The notes beneath the pieces were generated by a model. That model saw only the letters and a list, made by a program, of their open reading frames with translations. It was not told the origin of the DNA and did no database searches. Position numbers and translations under genes: made by a program. Shown here one piece after another: positions 38,304 through 46,959 of a stretch of DNA of 64,000 bases. Positions within the stretch are counted from its first letter, which is position 1. Each line of letters begins with the position of its first letter. The DNA is from Phycisphaeraceae bacterium (lineage in GTDB: Bacteria > Planctomycetota > Phycisphaerae > Phycisphaerales > UBA1924). The stretch lies in assembly GCA_019636555.1 (NCBI GenBank), contig JAHBXH010000001.1, positions 2,266,928-2,330,927 on the forward strand, read 5' to 3'.

Positions 38304-38882
38304 ATGGCCATGGAAAAAGAAGTACTGACGACCGGCGAGGTGGCGAAGATTTGCAACGTCGCACCCCGCACGGTGTCGAAGTGGTTCGATTCGGGCTCAC
38401 TCAAGGGTTACCGCATCCCGGGCTCGCGCGACCGGCGCATCCCGACCGGCGAACTCATCCGCTTCATGAAAGCTCACAACATCCCGCTCGAGGGGATTGC
38501 CAGCGGCCGCACCCGTGTGCTCATCGTGGACGCCGATAAAGAAGTCGCGGCCACGCTTGAAAAAGTTCTTTCCGAACAAACAAGCTATGAAGTCCGCTCG
38601 GCCAACAACGGCTTCGCGGCAGGCGTCGAAGCGGAGCGCTTCAAGCCGCATGTCCTTCTCATGGACCTCGAACTCGGTAACGGCGACGCCAAGGCGCTCA
38701 CCGAGGTCATCCGCAAGAACGACAACCTCCAGATCACCAAGGTCATCGCGATGAGCAGCAAGCTCACCGACGGCCAGGCCTACTCGCTCAAGGGCCAGGG
38801 CTTCGACGGATTCCTGCGCAAGCCTTTCCAGGTGCGCCAGGTCGTCGAGTCGATCGAAAACGCGACCAACCTCGTCGCCTGA
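38304..38882 (+). CDS. HTH (excisionase/MerR-type) plus receiver-domain regulator
   Basis: A 192-residue cytosolic protein with the DNA-binding domain first. Residues 8-65 form an excisionase-type winged helix: LTTGEVAKICNVAPRTVSKW, FDSGSLKGYRIPGSRDRRIP, TGELIRFMKAHNIPL. Residues 72-190 form a receiver: RVLIVDADKEVAATLEKVLS, the phospho-acceptor Asp in HVLLMDLELGNGD, the switch Ser in VIAMSSK and the Lys in FLRKPFQ. All receiver residues are present, so phosphorylation is plausible; the partner kinase is not adjacent. ATG 38304 follows GAGGTGAAGCG. A strong terminator follows. Targets are unknown. Confidence 0.85.
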   Translation: MAMEKEVLTTGEVAKICNVAPRTVSKWFDSGSLKGYRIPGSRDRRIPTGELIRFMKAHNIPLEGIASGRTRVLIVDADKEVAATLEKVLSEQTSYEVRSANNGFAAGVEAERFKPHVLLMDLELGNGDAKALTEVIRKNDNLQITKVIAMSSKLTDGQAYSLKGQGFDGFLRKPFQVRQVVESIENATNLVA

Positions 38883-38907
38883 AGCCACATCGCAAGGACG
38901 CGATAAG

Positions 38908-38940
38908 ACCCCGGATCCACCGACCCGGGGTTTTTTCTTT
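38908..38940 (+). terminator. Intrinsic terminator after HTH-receiver gene
   Basis: Perfect 7-bp stem ACCCCGG (38908-38914) and CCGGGGT (38925-38931), a 10-base loop, then a run of T. It lies 26 bases after the regulator's stop and points along the plus strand. Confidence 0.88.
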
Positions 38941-38956
38941 CGCGTCAACATCGAAA

Positions 38957-40480
38957 TCAAGGCTTCCGCAGCGGCCGGCGCGGGACGAACGGCTTCTCAC
39001 CTTCATCAAGCCACTGAACCGTCACCGGGGGCCAATACACACAATCGCCCCGGAGGCGGTCTTTCTCCCATTCCGATCCTGACTCCCATTTCGACTTGCT
39101 GCTGAGCCATCCCGCGCGAAGATTGTCCTCGGCAGCGCGGCCCGCATCATCGACCCGATCCACGCCGATGGAGTACACCAGTGGGAGCTGTCCTTCGCGA
39201 TACTGATACCGCACGGGATTCCCGTCCATCAGATCGAGCGGAGCGGTCTCGCGATCCCATTGCTGCAAATCCCCGAGTGCTCGCGGATAGTCGCCGTGTT
39301 CCAATCGGTATCGCTCCAACTCGGTCACGAGAATCGCGACATCGATTCGATTGGTCACGCTGTTCCATTCTTCGACAGCTTTTTTGAGTCCCGGCATCGA
39401 AACGGCCAGCAAAAAATCCCCTACTTGCTTCATGTCGGCGCCGTCTTCACGTATGACTTGGTCAATAGCCCAACTGGTGCGCGACCACGGCTTGGTCTCG
39501 ACGTCTCGTTCGAGGGCGGTCCGCGCCGAATCCAGGCGCTCGAGAAGATCACGCTTTGATCCATTCACCCCCGAAAAGTCCACTCCGAGCAAAACTGTCA
39601 ACGCGAGCCCGAACGCACGACGCCACGTCGGCCTTTCCCCGCCGCTTTCCATTTCGGTCAAGCCCGAGTAGGTCACCACTCCGTTTCCCTTGCCGTCGTC
39701 GCTGTAAACCCGCCCGATCCAATCCAAAAAAATCGCCCATTCCCAATCGAGCTCAACACGCAACCGATTACGCGTCCGTTTCAACTCCGCCGCCAGAGTG
39801 TCCAGTTGTCCCCGATCAAGCAACCCCGGATACGAAGCAAGCACGTATCCCGATTCACGCGCAACCAGCCCGCAAACCGCAAAGTCCACGAGCTGGCAGA
39901 TCAACAGGGGCGGATCTCGCGTCAGTCCCGCCAGCTTCTGCATCACGAGCAAGTCTCGCATCACGCGCCCCGAATCCCCCGCTTCCGCCGCAATGCGGCA
40001 ATCCATGGCGAGTTCGCGGCTCCATCCTCGAATCCTTCCTAACGGCTGCAGACTGACCTCAAGCGGAGAGGGGCTCGCCTTTGGATCAACGTGATCGAGC
40101 ATCTCCCACTTTGCGGGTGGAGTTGCCGCTTCTTCGAACACAACCAGCGGCATTCCCATGCGCGAGCGCTCCGCCGCTTTGAACGCCAACTCGATCGAGG
40201 CTTTCTTCGCCTCAACCGCTCTCACCATCGCCGGCCAGAGCGGATCTTCAGGCACCGTCGCCTGAATCCCCATTTCTGGATATTTCGCGCCCTCGATCAG
40301 CGGCACCGGCCTCAATGCCGCCTGCCGCACAATCCGCCACGCTGTCTCCGATTCCGGCAATGCCAGCATTTCCGCGTTGTACTCCGCAACATATCTGCGC
40401 GACGGCGCCGGCTCGCCAAACCAGAAAGCCATGCCCGTGACAAGCGAGTACGTGAACTTGATCAGCCAGAAAAGAAGCAT
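38957..40480 (-). CDS. Large hypothetical, possibly membrane-anchored, GspG-like C-terminus
   Basis: A 507-residue protein, family not recognised. It begins with a hydrophobic N-terminus (MLLFWLIKFTYSLVTGMAFW), probably a membrane anchor or uncleaved signal. The middle is helical and charged (WSRELAMDCRIAAEAGDSGR, LDTLAAELKRTRNRLRVELD, WEWAIFLDWIGRVY). Near residue 400 the segment ELERYRLEHGDYPRALGDL resembles the post-helix part of type II secretion pseudopilins (GspG), which are followed by D-P-type loops (LDLMDGNPVRYQYREG). Planctomycetes carry many proteins of this kind. ATG 40480 has GGAGG upstream. Its own terminator is not apparent. Confidence 0.6.
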   Translation of the reverse strand: MLLFWLIKFTYSLVTGMAFWFGEPAPSRRYVAEYNAEMLALPESETAWRIVRQAALRPVPLIEGAKYPEMGIQATVPEDPLWPAMVRAVEAKKASIELAFKAAERSRMGMPLVVFEEAATPPAKWEMLDHVDPKASPSPLEVSLQPLGRIRGWSRELAMDCRIAAEAGDSGRVMRDLLVMQKLAGLTRDPPLLICQLVDFAVCGLVARESGYVLASYPGLLDRGQLDTLAAELKRTRNRLRVELDWEWAIFLDWIGRVYSDDGKGNGVVTYSGLTEMESGGERPTWRRAFGLALTVLLGVDFSGVNGSKRDLLERLDSARTALERDVETKPWSRTSWAIDQVIREDGADMKQVGDFLLAVSMPGLKKAVEEWNSVTNRIDVAILVTELERYRLEHGDYPRALGDLQQWDRETAPLDLMDGNPVRYQYREGQLPLVYSIGVDRVDDAGRAAEDNLRAGWLSSKSKWESGSEWEKDRLRGDCVYWPPVTVQWLDEGEKPFVPRRPLRKP

Positions 40481-40562
40481 CGCCTACCGCCCCTCCAATC
40501 ACTCTGTTCGGACCGGATTCGGACGAGTTTCATTTCAGAGCTCGAGGTTCTTGCTGTTTGGC

Positions 40563-41642
40563 TTACTCACACCCCGCCATATACGCCGCCAAAATATCCC
40601 GCGCCGCCGCGAGATCCTTCCGATCGATCATCTCCGTCACGGTGTGGATGTACCTCGTCCCGACCGTGATGCCGACCGCCCGGGCGCCCGCCGCCGCCTG
40701 CTGTGCCGCGGCACCGTCCTGCCCGCCCGCCGCGAGAATCGTCCGCTGATACGCGATCTTGTGCTTCTGCGCCAGCTTCTCGACTTCCAACGTCAGCTTG
40801 TAATCCGAGATGAACGAGCTGTCCTTGATGTGCAAGCCGAAGCCCTGCCCCTGCCGCGTCACCGCTTCCTCCGGCGGCACGCCCGGCGTATCGCAGCTCA
40901 ACGTCACATCAATCCCCAGCCCGATATCCGGAAGCACCGAATGGCTCGCCGTCTTCGCGCCGCGCAGCCCCACTTCTTCCTGCACCGTGAACGCGACCAC
41001 CACTTCGCACGCGTGGCCGTTCTTGTTCTTGTCGAGCTGCCGCACGCTCTCGATCCCCAGCCAGCACGCGACACGATTGTCCATCGCCTTGCTGACGAGC
41101 TTGTCCCCCACTTCGATCAGCGGCTCATCCATCACCACATAGTCGCCGACCTTTACCTTCTTTTTCACCTTGTCGGCCGCAAGCCCAATGTCGACGAAGA
41201 ACTCCTTCACCTCCGGCACCTTCTCGCGATCCTTCGGCCCCGAGATGTGAATCGGCCTTCCGCCCGGGTTCATCACGCCCTTGATGTCGCCGCCTTCGGT
41301 GCAGACGAGCACGCGCCGCGAAAAAAGGTTGCGCGTGTCAAATCCGCCCGCGTTGTTCAGCCAGATAAACCCCTTGTCGTCGATGTACGTGACGTAGAAC
41401 CCGATTTCGTCCATATGACAGAGTTGCATCACCCGCGTCGGCCGCGACTGGCTCGTTTTCTTCTTGCCGCCTCCCGCGGCCTTCCCGCGCGGATGCCGCG
41501 TGCAGATCAACGAACCCATCGCGTCGGTCCGCACCTCATCGAACAAGCCGTCGATCTCTTCCTCGATCAGCACCCGCACACGCTCCTCGCGCCCTGGAAC
41601 ACCCGGAGTCTCGCACAAACGCTTCAAGAGATCGACATTCAT
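40563..41642 (-). CDS. M42 family metallopeptidase
   Basis: A 359-residue aminopeptidase of the M42 family (TET-like, glutamyl aminopeptidase/endoglucanase M). Seen: LKRLCETPGVPGREERVRVL, DAMGSLICTRHPRG, first metal His in MQLCHMDEIGFYVTYID, IWLNNAGGFDTRNLF, SKAMDNRVACWLGIE (metal Asp), VVAFTVQEEVGLRGAKTASH (catalytic Glu), LSCDTPGVPP and the metal His in RYIHTVTEMIDRKD. ATG 41642 (MNVDLL) gives a normal length; the longer open frame has no support. An insert of about 17 residues rich in Lys (GKAAGGGKKKTSQSRPTR) follows the first strand. Cytosolic. Confidence 0.9.
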   Translation of the reverse strand: MNVDLLKRLCETPGVPGREERVRVLIEEEIDGLFDEVRTDAMGSLICTRHPRGKAAGGGKKKTSQSRPTRVMQLCHMDEIGFYVTYIDDKGFIWLNNAGGFDTRNLFSRRVLVCTEGGDIKGVMNPGGRPIHISGPKDREKVPEVKEFFVDIGLAADKVKKKVKVGDYVVMDEPLIEVGDKLVSKAMDNRVACWLGIESVRQLDKNKNGHACEVVVAFTVQEEVGLRGAKTASHSVLPDIGLGIDVTLSCDTPGVPPEEAVTRQGQGFGLHIKDSSFISDYKLTLEVEKLAQKHKIAYQRTILAAGGQDGAAAQQAAAGARAVGITVGTRYIHTVTEMIDRKDLAAARDILAAYMAGCE

Positions 41643-41759
41643 GTTGGCTGCTTCCCTTATTGAATCCAGCACCCGACTGCGGCAATCAAACAGAGTCCCG
41701 CGCGCGGGGGATCGCAAGAATACCGTGATCCGCCGCACCAGTTGCGGACGGCTTCTTCT

Positions 41760-41794
41760 CCCCCTCCCGGAGGGAGAGGGCTTTGGGGGGTGGG
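41760..41794 (+). repeat. GC-rich palindromic repeat, degenerate copy A
   Basis: A 21-base near-palindrome built on CTCCCGGAG with G-rich flank, followed by CTTTGGGGGGTGGG. It resembles copies B, C and D but with several changes. It lies between the M42 peptidase and YgfZ-like genes. Confidence 0.5.
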
Positions 41795-41860
41795 CAAGTC
41801 ATCCCATCCGTTTGATTCCGTTCGACCTCGTAGAAAACCGCTCTCCTCGAACACGCGCCA

Positions 41861-43156
41861 ATGGCCCGACAAAGCCCGATCCAACCACTTCACGACCAAG
41901 CCGGCGCCATGATGCTCCCCTACGGCCCGGATTCTCCGCCGCCTCAAGCGCCCGATGCCCCCGCTCACGAAGCGCCCGAGCCGGTCAACATCGTCGGCAC
42001 CTACGGCGAACTCGAACTCGAATACGCCGCGATCCGCAAGGGCTGCCTGCTTCTCGATCTGCCGCAGCGGGCCGTGCTCGAAGTGACCGGCGCCGATCGC
42101 CTCGAATTCCTGAATCGGATGATCACGCAGGAGCTCAAGCCGGGAAAGAAGTGGCTCGAGCCGTTCAACTCTGTCTCCAGTTTCTGGCTTAACCGAAAAG
42201 GCCGCATCGACGCCGACCTGCGTGTGATCGTGCTGCCCGAGCGCGTGCTGCTCGAGTGCGATGCGCACGCCGTGAAGCGCACGCTCGACGGCCTCAACGC
42301 GTTCATCATCACCGAAGACGCCGCGATCACCGATCTCTCCGCGACCTCGCACCGACTCGCGCTCCACGGCCCCACCGCGGCCAAGCTTCTCGCGACGGTC
42401 TCCACTCCCGTCGGCGGCCCCAGCATCGAGTCGCTTCCACCCAACCAGTCCTGCCTCGTCCGCATCGCCGAGACCGAAGCGATCATCGACCGGCGCGACC
42501 AGACCGGCGAGATCGGGCTCGATCTCATCGTTCCGACAACGCACGCACGCACGATCTACGAACTCCTGCTCCAACGCGGCTTCCCGCACGAGCACGTCCA
42601 CGAGCGTGTTCACTCCTCAGAACTCTCCGCGCAGGTCCGCCTCCGACCCGGCGGCTGGCACGCCTTCAACATCGCGCGAATCGAGGCCGGAACTCCCCTT
42701 TATTACATCGACTTCGGTCCGAGTTCTCTCCCCGCCGAGAGCGGCGTCATCGAAGACCGTGTCAGCTTCACCAAGGGGTGTTACCTCGGCCAGGAAATCG
42801 TCGCCCGCATGCACGCGCGGGGACACTCCAAGCGCAAGCTCGTCGCGCTCCGCGCCGAAAGCCAATCCTCGCAACATGCGCTGTCCTCTCAACCCGAAGA
42901 CCCCTACTTCGCCGGCGCGCTCCAGCCAATTTCCGGCGCTCGGGTTTTCCCGATCGAAGGCGAAGCCCCCGAATCCGTCGGCGTCGTCACCAGTTCCACG
43001 CTCAGCCCCATGAACGCCGCTACCCCGCTCTGTTTCGCGGCAATCAAGAATGATCTCGCATCGCCCGGCGCACGCTTCCGCATCCCCGCCGAGGACCGTT
43101 CAATCGAAATGACGGTCATGCCAACATTGTCGAGCCTTCGATTGAAATCGCCTTAG
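41861..43156 (+). CDS. YgfZ/GcvT-like folate-binding protein
   Basis: A 431-residue protein of the YgfZ family, which uses folate in maintenance or repair of iron-sulfur cluster enzymes. The diagnostic motif is FTKGCYLGQEIVARMHARG, with its Cys, near residue 305. The N-terminal half shows the aminomethyltransferase fold: LLDLPQRAVLEVTGADRLEF, LNRMITQELKPG, FWLNRKGRIDADLRVIVLPE, SATSHRLALHGPTAAKLLAT. AFNIARIEAGTPLYYIDFG is typical. The GcvT paralogue is elsewhere in this window, so this is not the glycine-cleavage enzyme. The N-terminal 45 residues are Pro-rich and unusual. Cytosolic. Confidence 0.85.
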   Translation: MARQSPIQPLHDQAGAMMLPYGPDSPPPQAPDAPAHEAPEPVNIVGTYGELELEYAAIRKGCLLLDLPQRAVLEVTGADRLEFLNRMITQELKPGKKWLEPFNSVSSFWLNRKGRIDADLRVIVLPERVLLECDAHAVKRTLDGLNAFIITEDAAITDLSATSHRLALHGPTAAKLLATVSTPVGGPSIESLPPNQSCLVRIAETEAIIDRRDQTGEIGLDLIVPTTHARTIYELLLQRGFPHEHVHERVHSSELSAQVRLRPGGWHAFNIARIEAGTPLYYIDFGPSSLPAESGVIEDRVSFTKGCYLGQEIVARMHARGHSKRKLVALRAESQSSQHALSSQPEDPYFAGALQPISGARVFPIEGEAPESVGVVTSSTLSPMNAATPLCFAAIKNDLASPGARFRIPAEDRSIEMTVMPTLSSLRLKSP

Positions 43157-44361
43157 TCGCATTCGAACTGGTCGTATGCGGCGACAAAGATCACAAAATC
43201 GGCGTCGTCGACCTGAGCATCGTGGTTCAAATCGGCCTGTGGATTCGCCGGCGGCACAAGCAACTCATCATACGCGGAAACAAATTCAGCAAAGTCCGAA
43301 TCATCGACAACATTGTCGCGATTGAAGTCGGAACGGCACCCGTCCCAGACCCACAACACGGCTTCGTTCCTCCCGAACGGACCGCCTGCCGACATATTTG
43401 TGCCGCTCCCGCCGATCAGGATCGAGATTCCATCGGTCCAGATGCACATCGCGAATGAACTCTTGTAATTGGACGGCAAATACTGATGGAGATTGTGCCG
43501 CGACGCAGCCGTTCCTTTCCACATCGTTGCTTTTAGTCCCACCACATCTCCCAAAGAACCGACTTGCATGTCTCCGACCATGCCGTTCACGGCGGACCCA
43601 AAATTGCCGCCGGAATGCAAACTAACCACCGATTGCGCCGTCCCGCTCCACAACGCGGCTTGGTCGTTGCCGGAAGCTCCTCGCGTAGTGCCCCCCTGTT
43701 GGGTCGCCGTCATGGCCCGAATTTCGGACGCGGTAGCACCGGCCGGATTAAGATCCACAAACGAAGCCTTCGTTCCGCGCCAAAGCGCCGCATGCCATAT
43801 CTGGTTCGGATAGCTGAAATAGCCACCCTGCATGTTCGGTTCCGCGACGGCATTGACCTGCGAGTAATCGCCGACGGAAGGATGCAGATCCACCCACGAT
43901 GCCGCCGATCCACGCCACAGGCACGCGTGCGACTGAAACGTATTCTCAAATGGAACGGCTGCTCTTCCGCCCTGCTGATTCTCGCTGACGCCGAAAATCG
44001 TCGATGAGGTCGCGAAGCTTGGTTGCAGATTCACCCAACTTTGCGCTGTCCCCGACCAAATTCCGGCTTCGCCTTCGATGTCCCCGCCTTGTGTATTACC
44101 GGCTGCTCCATTGACGCGCGCGTTCGCGGCGCCGGGTGTATCCAGAGTCACCAACGACTCCGCGGAGCCCCTCCAAAAGGCCGCGTGAAGATCGAGTGAT
44201 GTGATTCTGTAGTAGCCGGATTGTTGCCACGGACCCACCCCTCGCACCAGCGAAGTACTCGCCCCGGGCGGATGAAGCAAAACGGTCTTCCAACCAGCGG
44301 AGGCCTTCGCACACATCCCTATGCCAAGAGAAAGGCAAATCGCCAAATTACCTCGAGACAT
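43153..44361 (-). CDS. Secreted HAF-like repeat protein with dockerin-like tail
   Basis: A 402-residue exported protein. A signal peptide (MSRGNLAICLSLGIGMCAKA) is followed by five or six repeats of about 48 residues whose core is WRGSAxSxVxLxP: AFWRGSAESLVTLDTPG, GIWSGTAQSWVNLQPS, CLWRGSAASWVDLHPS, ALWRGTKASFVDLNPAG, ALWSGTAQSVVSLH and a partial TMWKGTAAS. Each unit ends near QGG. Repeats of this type resemble HAF or beta-propeller blades. The tail has two calcium loops (FNRDNVVDDSDFAEFVSAYD, LNHDAQVDDADFVIFVAAYD) and ends with Cys. ATG 44361 is chosen because it gives a signal peptide. Confidence 0.8.
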   Translation of the reverse strand: MSRGNLAICLSLGIGMCAKASAGWKTVLLHPPGASTSLVRGVGPWQQSGYYRITSLDLHAAFWRGSAESLVTLDTPGAANARVNGAAGNTQGGDIEGEAGIWSGTAQSWVNLQPSFATSSTIFGVSENQQGGRAAVPFENTFQSHACLWRGSAASWVDLHPSVGDYSQVNAVAEPNMQGGYFSYPNQIWHAALWRGTKASFVDLNPAGATASEIRAMTATQQGGTTRGASGNDQAALWSGTAQSVVSLHSGGNFGSAVNGMVGDMQVGSLGDVVGLKATMWKGTAASRHNLHQYLPSNYKSSFAMCIWTDGISILIGGSGTNMSAGGPFGRNEAVLWVWDGCRSDFNRDNVVDDSDFAEFVSAYDELLVPPANPQADLNHDAQVDDADFVIFVAAYDQFECD

Positions 44362-44401
44362 ACAGCGCGCTCCTGGCCCCACGATTCCCAAGTTTACTCG
44401 C

Positions 44402-45544
44402 TCATGTACGCTTTCGATAGACAACTTCCAGATCGTTTTCAATAACCTTCGATCGGACCAATCGAAATCGCTGGGCCGCGGACAACGATGGCGCAATCCG
44501 TCCCGCTGCGGCACTCCGCGCCATCTCATCCCCCAGCATCAGCGGCGCGACATACACCCGCAGCTCATCGATCAGGTCGCCGTCGATCATCGAGCCGATC
44601 AATCCCGGCCCGGCTTCGACCAGCACGCTCAAAACCCCGAATTGCGACGCGAGCGCCTTCAACAGTTCCCGCAGGTCAATCCCCGTTCCCTTCGCGCCGA
44701 CTCCGACGCCCACGATGCGCACACCCGCCGCCTCGAGCCGCTCTCGCTTCTCCCGTGTGATCTCCGACTTTGCGATTTCGCGCTCGCACGCGACGACCAC
44801 CGGAACTTGCCGCGCGGTCTTCACCAGTTCGCTCGACTCCGGAATGTCGAGATCGCTGTCGGCGGCCACTCGTAGCGCGCGACTCCGCACCTTCCGCACA
44901 TCCCGCGCCGTCAGCATCGGATTGTCCGCGAGCACCGTGCCCATCCCCGTCAAGACCGCATCGACACGAGCCCGGATCGCATGCACGCGCCGGCGCGAGC
45001 GGTCGCTGCTGATCCATTTCGATTCACCGCTCCGCGTCGCGATTCTTCCATCGATCGTCTGCGCCCACTTCGCGATCACCCACGGCAAGCCCGTCGTGAT
45101 GCGCTTCACGAACGGATCGCCGAGCGCGATCGCCGCGCTGCTCGCATCGCTGAAACGCACCGCGATCCCCGCCGCTTTCAGCTTTTCCGCACCCCCCGCC
45201 GCGATCGAGTTCGGGTCTTTTCGCGCGCACACAACTTCAGCGATGCCTTCTTGCACGAGCAAGTCCGCGCACGGCGGCTGCTTGCCCATGTGCGCACAAG
45301 GCTCGAGCGTCACGTACATGGTCGCGCCGCGCGGGTCATTGCCGCGCCGCTTGCAGTCCTCGATCGCTTCCCGCTCCGCGTGCGCCGCTCCAAACTTTCG
45401 ATGATGGCCCAGCCCGAGCACCCTCCCATCCTTCACGATCACCGCGCCCACCAGCGGATTCTCGCCGACGTACCCCTCCGCGCGCGCTCCCAACCTCGCC
45501 GCGAGGTCGAGCATCCGGCGATCGAGTTGTTCGCGATCCTGCAT
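44402..45544 (-). CDS. ribD: Bifunctional riboflavin biosynthesis deaminase/reductase
   Basis: A 380-residue RibD, which deaminates and then reduces the pyrimidine intermediate of riboflavin synthesis. The N-terminal deaminase zinc site is GAAHAEREAIEDCKRRG and VTLEPCAHMGKQPPCADLL (H-A-E and P-C-A-H...P-P-C). The reductase half starts with VIAKWAQTIDGRIATRSGES, then WISSDRSRRRVHAIRARVDA, GMGTVLADNPMLTARD, LVEAGPGLIGSMIDGDLIDE. All catalytic residues are visible. ATG 45544 (MQDREQ) gives the normal length; the longer frame is unsupported. It follows the RNase HII-like gene by 26 bases on the minus strand and may share its transcript. Confidence 0.93.
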   Translation of the reverse strand: MQDREQLDRRMLDLAARLGARAEGYVGENPLVGAVIVKDGRVLGLGHHRKFGAAHAEREAIEDCKRRGNDPRGATMYVTLEPCAHMGKQPPCADLLVQEGIAEVVCARKDPNSIAAGGAEKLKAAGIAVRFSDASSAAIALGDPFVKRITTGLPWVIAKWAQTIDGRIATRSGESKWISSDRSRRRVHAIRARVDAVLTGMGTVLADNPMLTARDVRKVRSRALRVAADSDLDIPESSELVKTARQVPVVVACEREIAKSEITREKRERLEAAGVRIVGVGVGAKGTGIDLRELLKALASQFGVLSVLVEAGPGLIGSMIDGDLIDELRVYVAPLMLGDEMARSAAAGRIAPSLSAAQRFRLVRSKVIENDLEVVYRKRT

Positions 45545-45570
45545 CCTCAACTCTTTCCGGCCGCTCGGGC

Positions 45571-46596
45571 CTACGCCCTTCGCACCATCACGGCCCGCTC
45601 TTCCTTCGTAATCACCTTCGCCGCATCCGCAAGCCACCGCCGCGCATCCAGCGTGTAGCCAGCCGTGGGCTTCAACTCCGGCAGCCGCTTCGACCAGTAC
45701 CGATTAAACCTGTGCATCGCCAGTTCTCGCACATACTTCGCGATCATCGATGCCAGCGCCACCGGCAAGTGTTCCGTCTCCGCCTCCGGCTGGAACGAAA
45801 TCCGAAAGCCCCTTCCCTGAGGGAAGGGGTTTGGGGAAGGGTCTTTCTTCCTCAACTCATAATTCGATCGCTCCGCGTGCTGCTCGATCACCCCGCACTC
45901 CCACCCGGGCAAGACCCGTTCCAGCACCGGCGCGTAACTATCTCTCCCTCCCAATTTGTCGCACGCCACCCGCACCGTCGCCTCCGGATACCGCTCCGCA
46001 ATGCCCATCACCGTCTTCAAATGATCCGCCAGCGCCGCGATGCACACATCGCCCTTGTTCCCCGTCGCGCCGATGATCTCGTTGAACTCGCGCTCCTCCA
46101 TCACGCGGCAGCGCATCGCCAGCACCCGCACTTTTCCGCTCTCCAGCGCGCTCGCCAGCAGGTTCGCCGCGATCCCCATCATCGGCGCACTCCCCGACAC
46201 CGGCAGCGCGATCGGTTCGCCCTCGTACCACGCGTGCCCGCGCAGCGCCGCGCCGAGCACCTCGTGCAAATCCGAATCCGACAAAGGCACCGAGTCGCTC
46301 TCGAGATTCCCCATCGCCGCGAGCACGCCTCGCTCCAGGTGCATCAGCGGGTGCCGCTTCGCCCCGTTCTCTCCCACATCGTTCGGAAGCTTGAGCGCTT
46401 TCGAATCGGCGAACGCGATGCGCCCGCGCTTGTCCTTCCCCTCGCGGCACACCCCCCCCGAAAGCAACTTCCACAGGCACGGCTTCTTGTCGCCCTCGTT
46501 CCAATCCTCGATCAGGAACGCGCTCATGCCAACGCATAGCGGCCCGAGCATCGGCCCGAACCCCGCTTCATCGATTCCAACCAGCAACAGCGCCAT
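45571..46596 (-). CDS. Divergent ribonuclease HII-like protein
   Basis: A 341-residue protein with RNase H fold similarity. The start VGIDEAGFGPMLGPLCVGM matches the RNase HII motif GxDEAGxGPLxGPV, including D-E. FADSKALK matches D-S-K, VRVACDKLGGRDSYAP supplies another Asp, and LASMIAKYVRELAMHRFN resembles the A-S-I-x-A-K-x-x-R-D helix, with Glu in place of Asp. The protein is longer than RNase HII (about 200) because of extra segments around residues 60-130 and 260-280. The latter segment is a palindromic repeat in the coding frame (see that entry). ATG 46596. Activity on RNA-DNA hybrids is plausible but unproven. Confidence 0.7.
   Translation of the reverse strand: MALLLVGIDEAGFGPMLGPLCVGMSAFLIEDWNEGDKKPCLWKLLSGGVCREGKDKRGRIAFADSKALKLPNDVGENGAKRHPLMHLERGVLAAMGNLESDSVPLSDSDLHEVLGAALRGHAWYEGEPIALPVSGSAPMMGIAANLLASALESGKVRVLAMRCRVMEEREFNEIIGATGNKGDVCIAALADHLKTVMGIAERYPEATVRVACDKLGGRDSYAPVLERVLPGWECGVIEQHAERSNYELRKKDPSPNPFPQGRGFRISFQPEAETEHLPVALASMIAKYVRELAMHRFNRYWSKRLPELKPTAGYTLDARRWLADAAKVITKEERAVMVRRA
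45809..45844 (+). repeat. GC-rich palindromic repeat, copy B, inside the RNase HII-like gene
   Basis: Palindrome with 10-bp arms CCCCTTCCCT and AGGGAAGGGG around one G, then tail TTTGGGGAAGGGTCT. It lies in frame in the minus-strand RNase HII-like gene and is translated there as roughly DPSPNPFPQGRG. The tail is identical to that of copy D. Confidence 0.9.
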
Positions 46597-46622
46597 GGGG
46601 GCCGATGTTACCGCCTCTGAAG

Positions 46623-46657
46623 CCCCCTCCCTGAGGGAGGGGGTTGGGGGAAGGGAG
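46623..46657 (+). repeat. GC-rich palindromic repeat, copy C
   Basis: Perfect 10-bp arms CCCCCTCCCT and AGGGAGGGGG around one G, then TTGGGGGAAGGGAG. It lies just upstream of the RNase HII-like start, before the tRNA-Leu terminator. Confidence 0.88.
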
Positions 46658-46711
46658 AGCGATCGCGACACCAATCGCCAGACCTGCATCTCCGCACCTC
46701 AAATCAGCGGC

Positions 46712-46748
46712 CAAAAACGCACCGAGGCCCGGCGTTCACCGGGCCTCG
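46712..46748 (-). terminator. Intrinsic terminator after tRNA-Leu
   Basis: Stem of 10 bp: CGAGGCCCGG (46723-46732) and CCGGGCCTCG (46739-46748) with a six-base loop. On the minus strand it is followed by GTGCGTTTTTGG. It begins seven bases after the tRNA end. Confidence 0.85.
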
Positions 46749-46754
46749 TGCAAG

Positions 46755-46838
46755 TGCGGCTGAGAGGAGTCGAACCTCCACGGGTGTGACCCCACTAGAA
46801 CCTGAATCTAGCGCGTCTGCCAATTCCGCCACAGCCGC
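46755..46838 (-). tRNA. tRNA-Leu (CAG)
   Basis: An 84-base minus-strand tRNA. The acceptor GCGGCTG pairs with CAGCCGC and the discriminator is A. The D arm follows TGGCGGAATTGG, the anticodon stem CTAGA/TCTAG encloses the loop TTCAGGT (anticodon CAG, reading CUG), a long variable arm (GTGGGGTCACACCCG region) marks class II, and the T arm is GAGGTTCGACTCCTC. No CCA is encoded; the genome sequence continues with CTTG. Confidence 0.95.
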
Positions 46839-46959
46839 AGCGGGTGTTGAGTTTACGCACGACCCGGCGCGCGGACAACGCCCGCGGCAAACCCGCAGCG
46901 TTCCGCGTCTGAAAGCAGCCCGCGGTCGCTCGTTGGATTCACCTTTCGTGTCGGTCACC

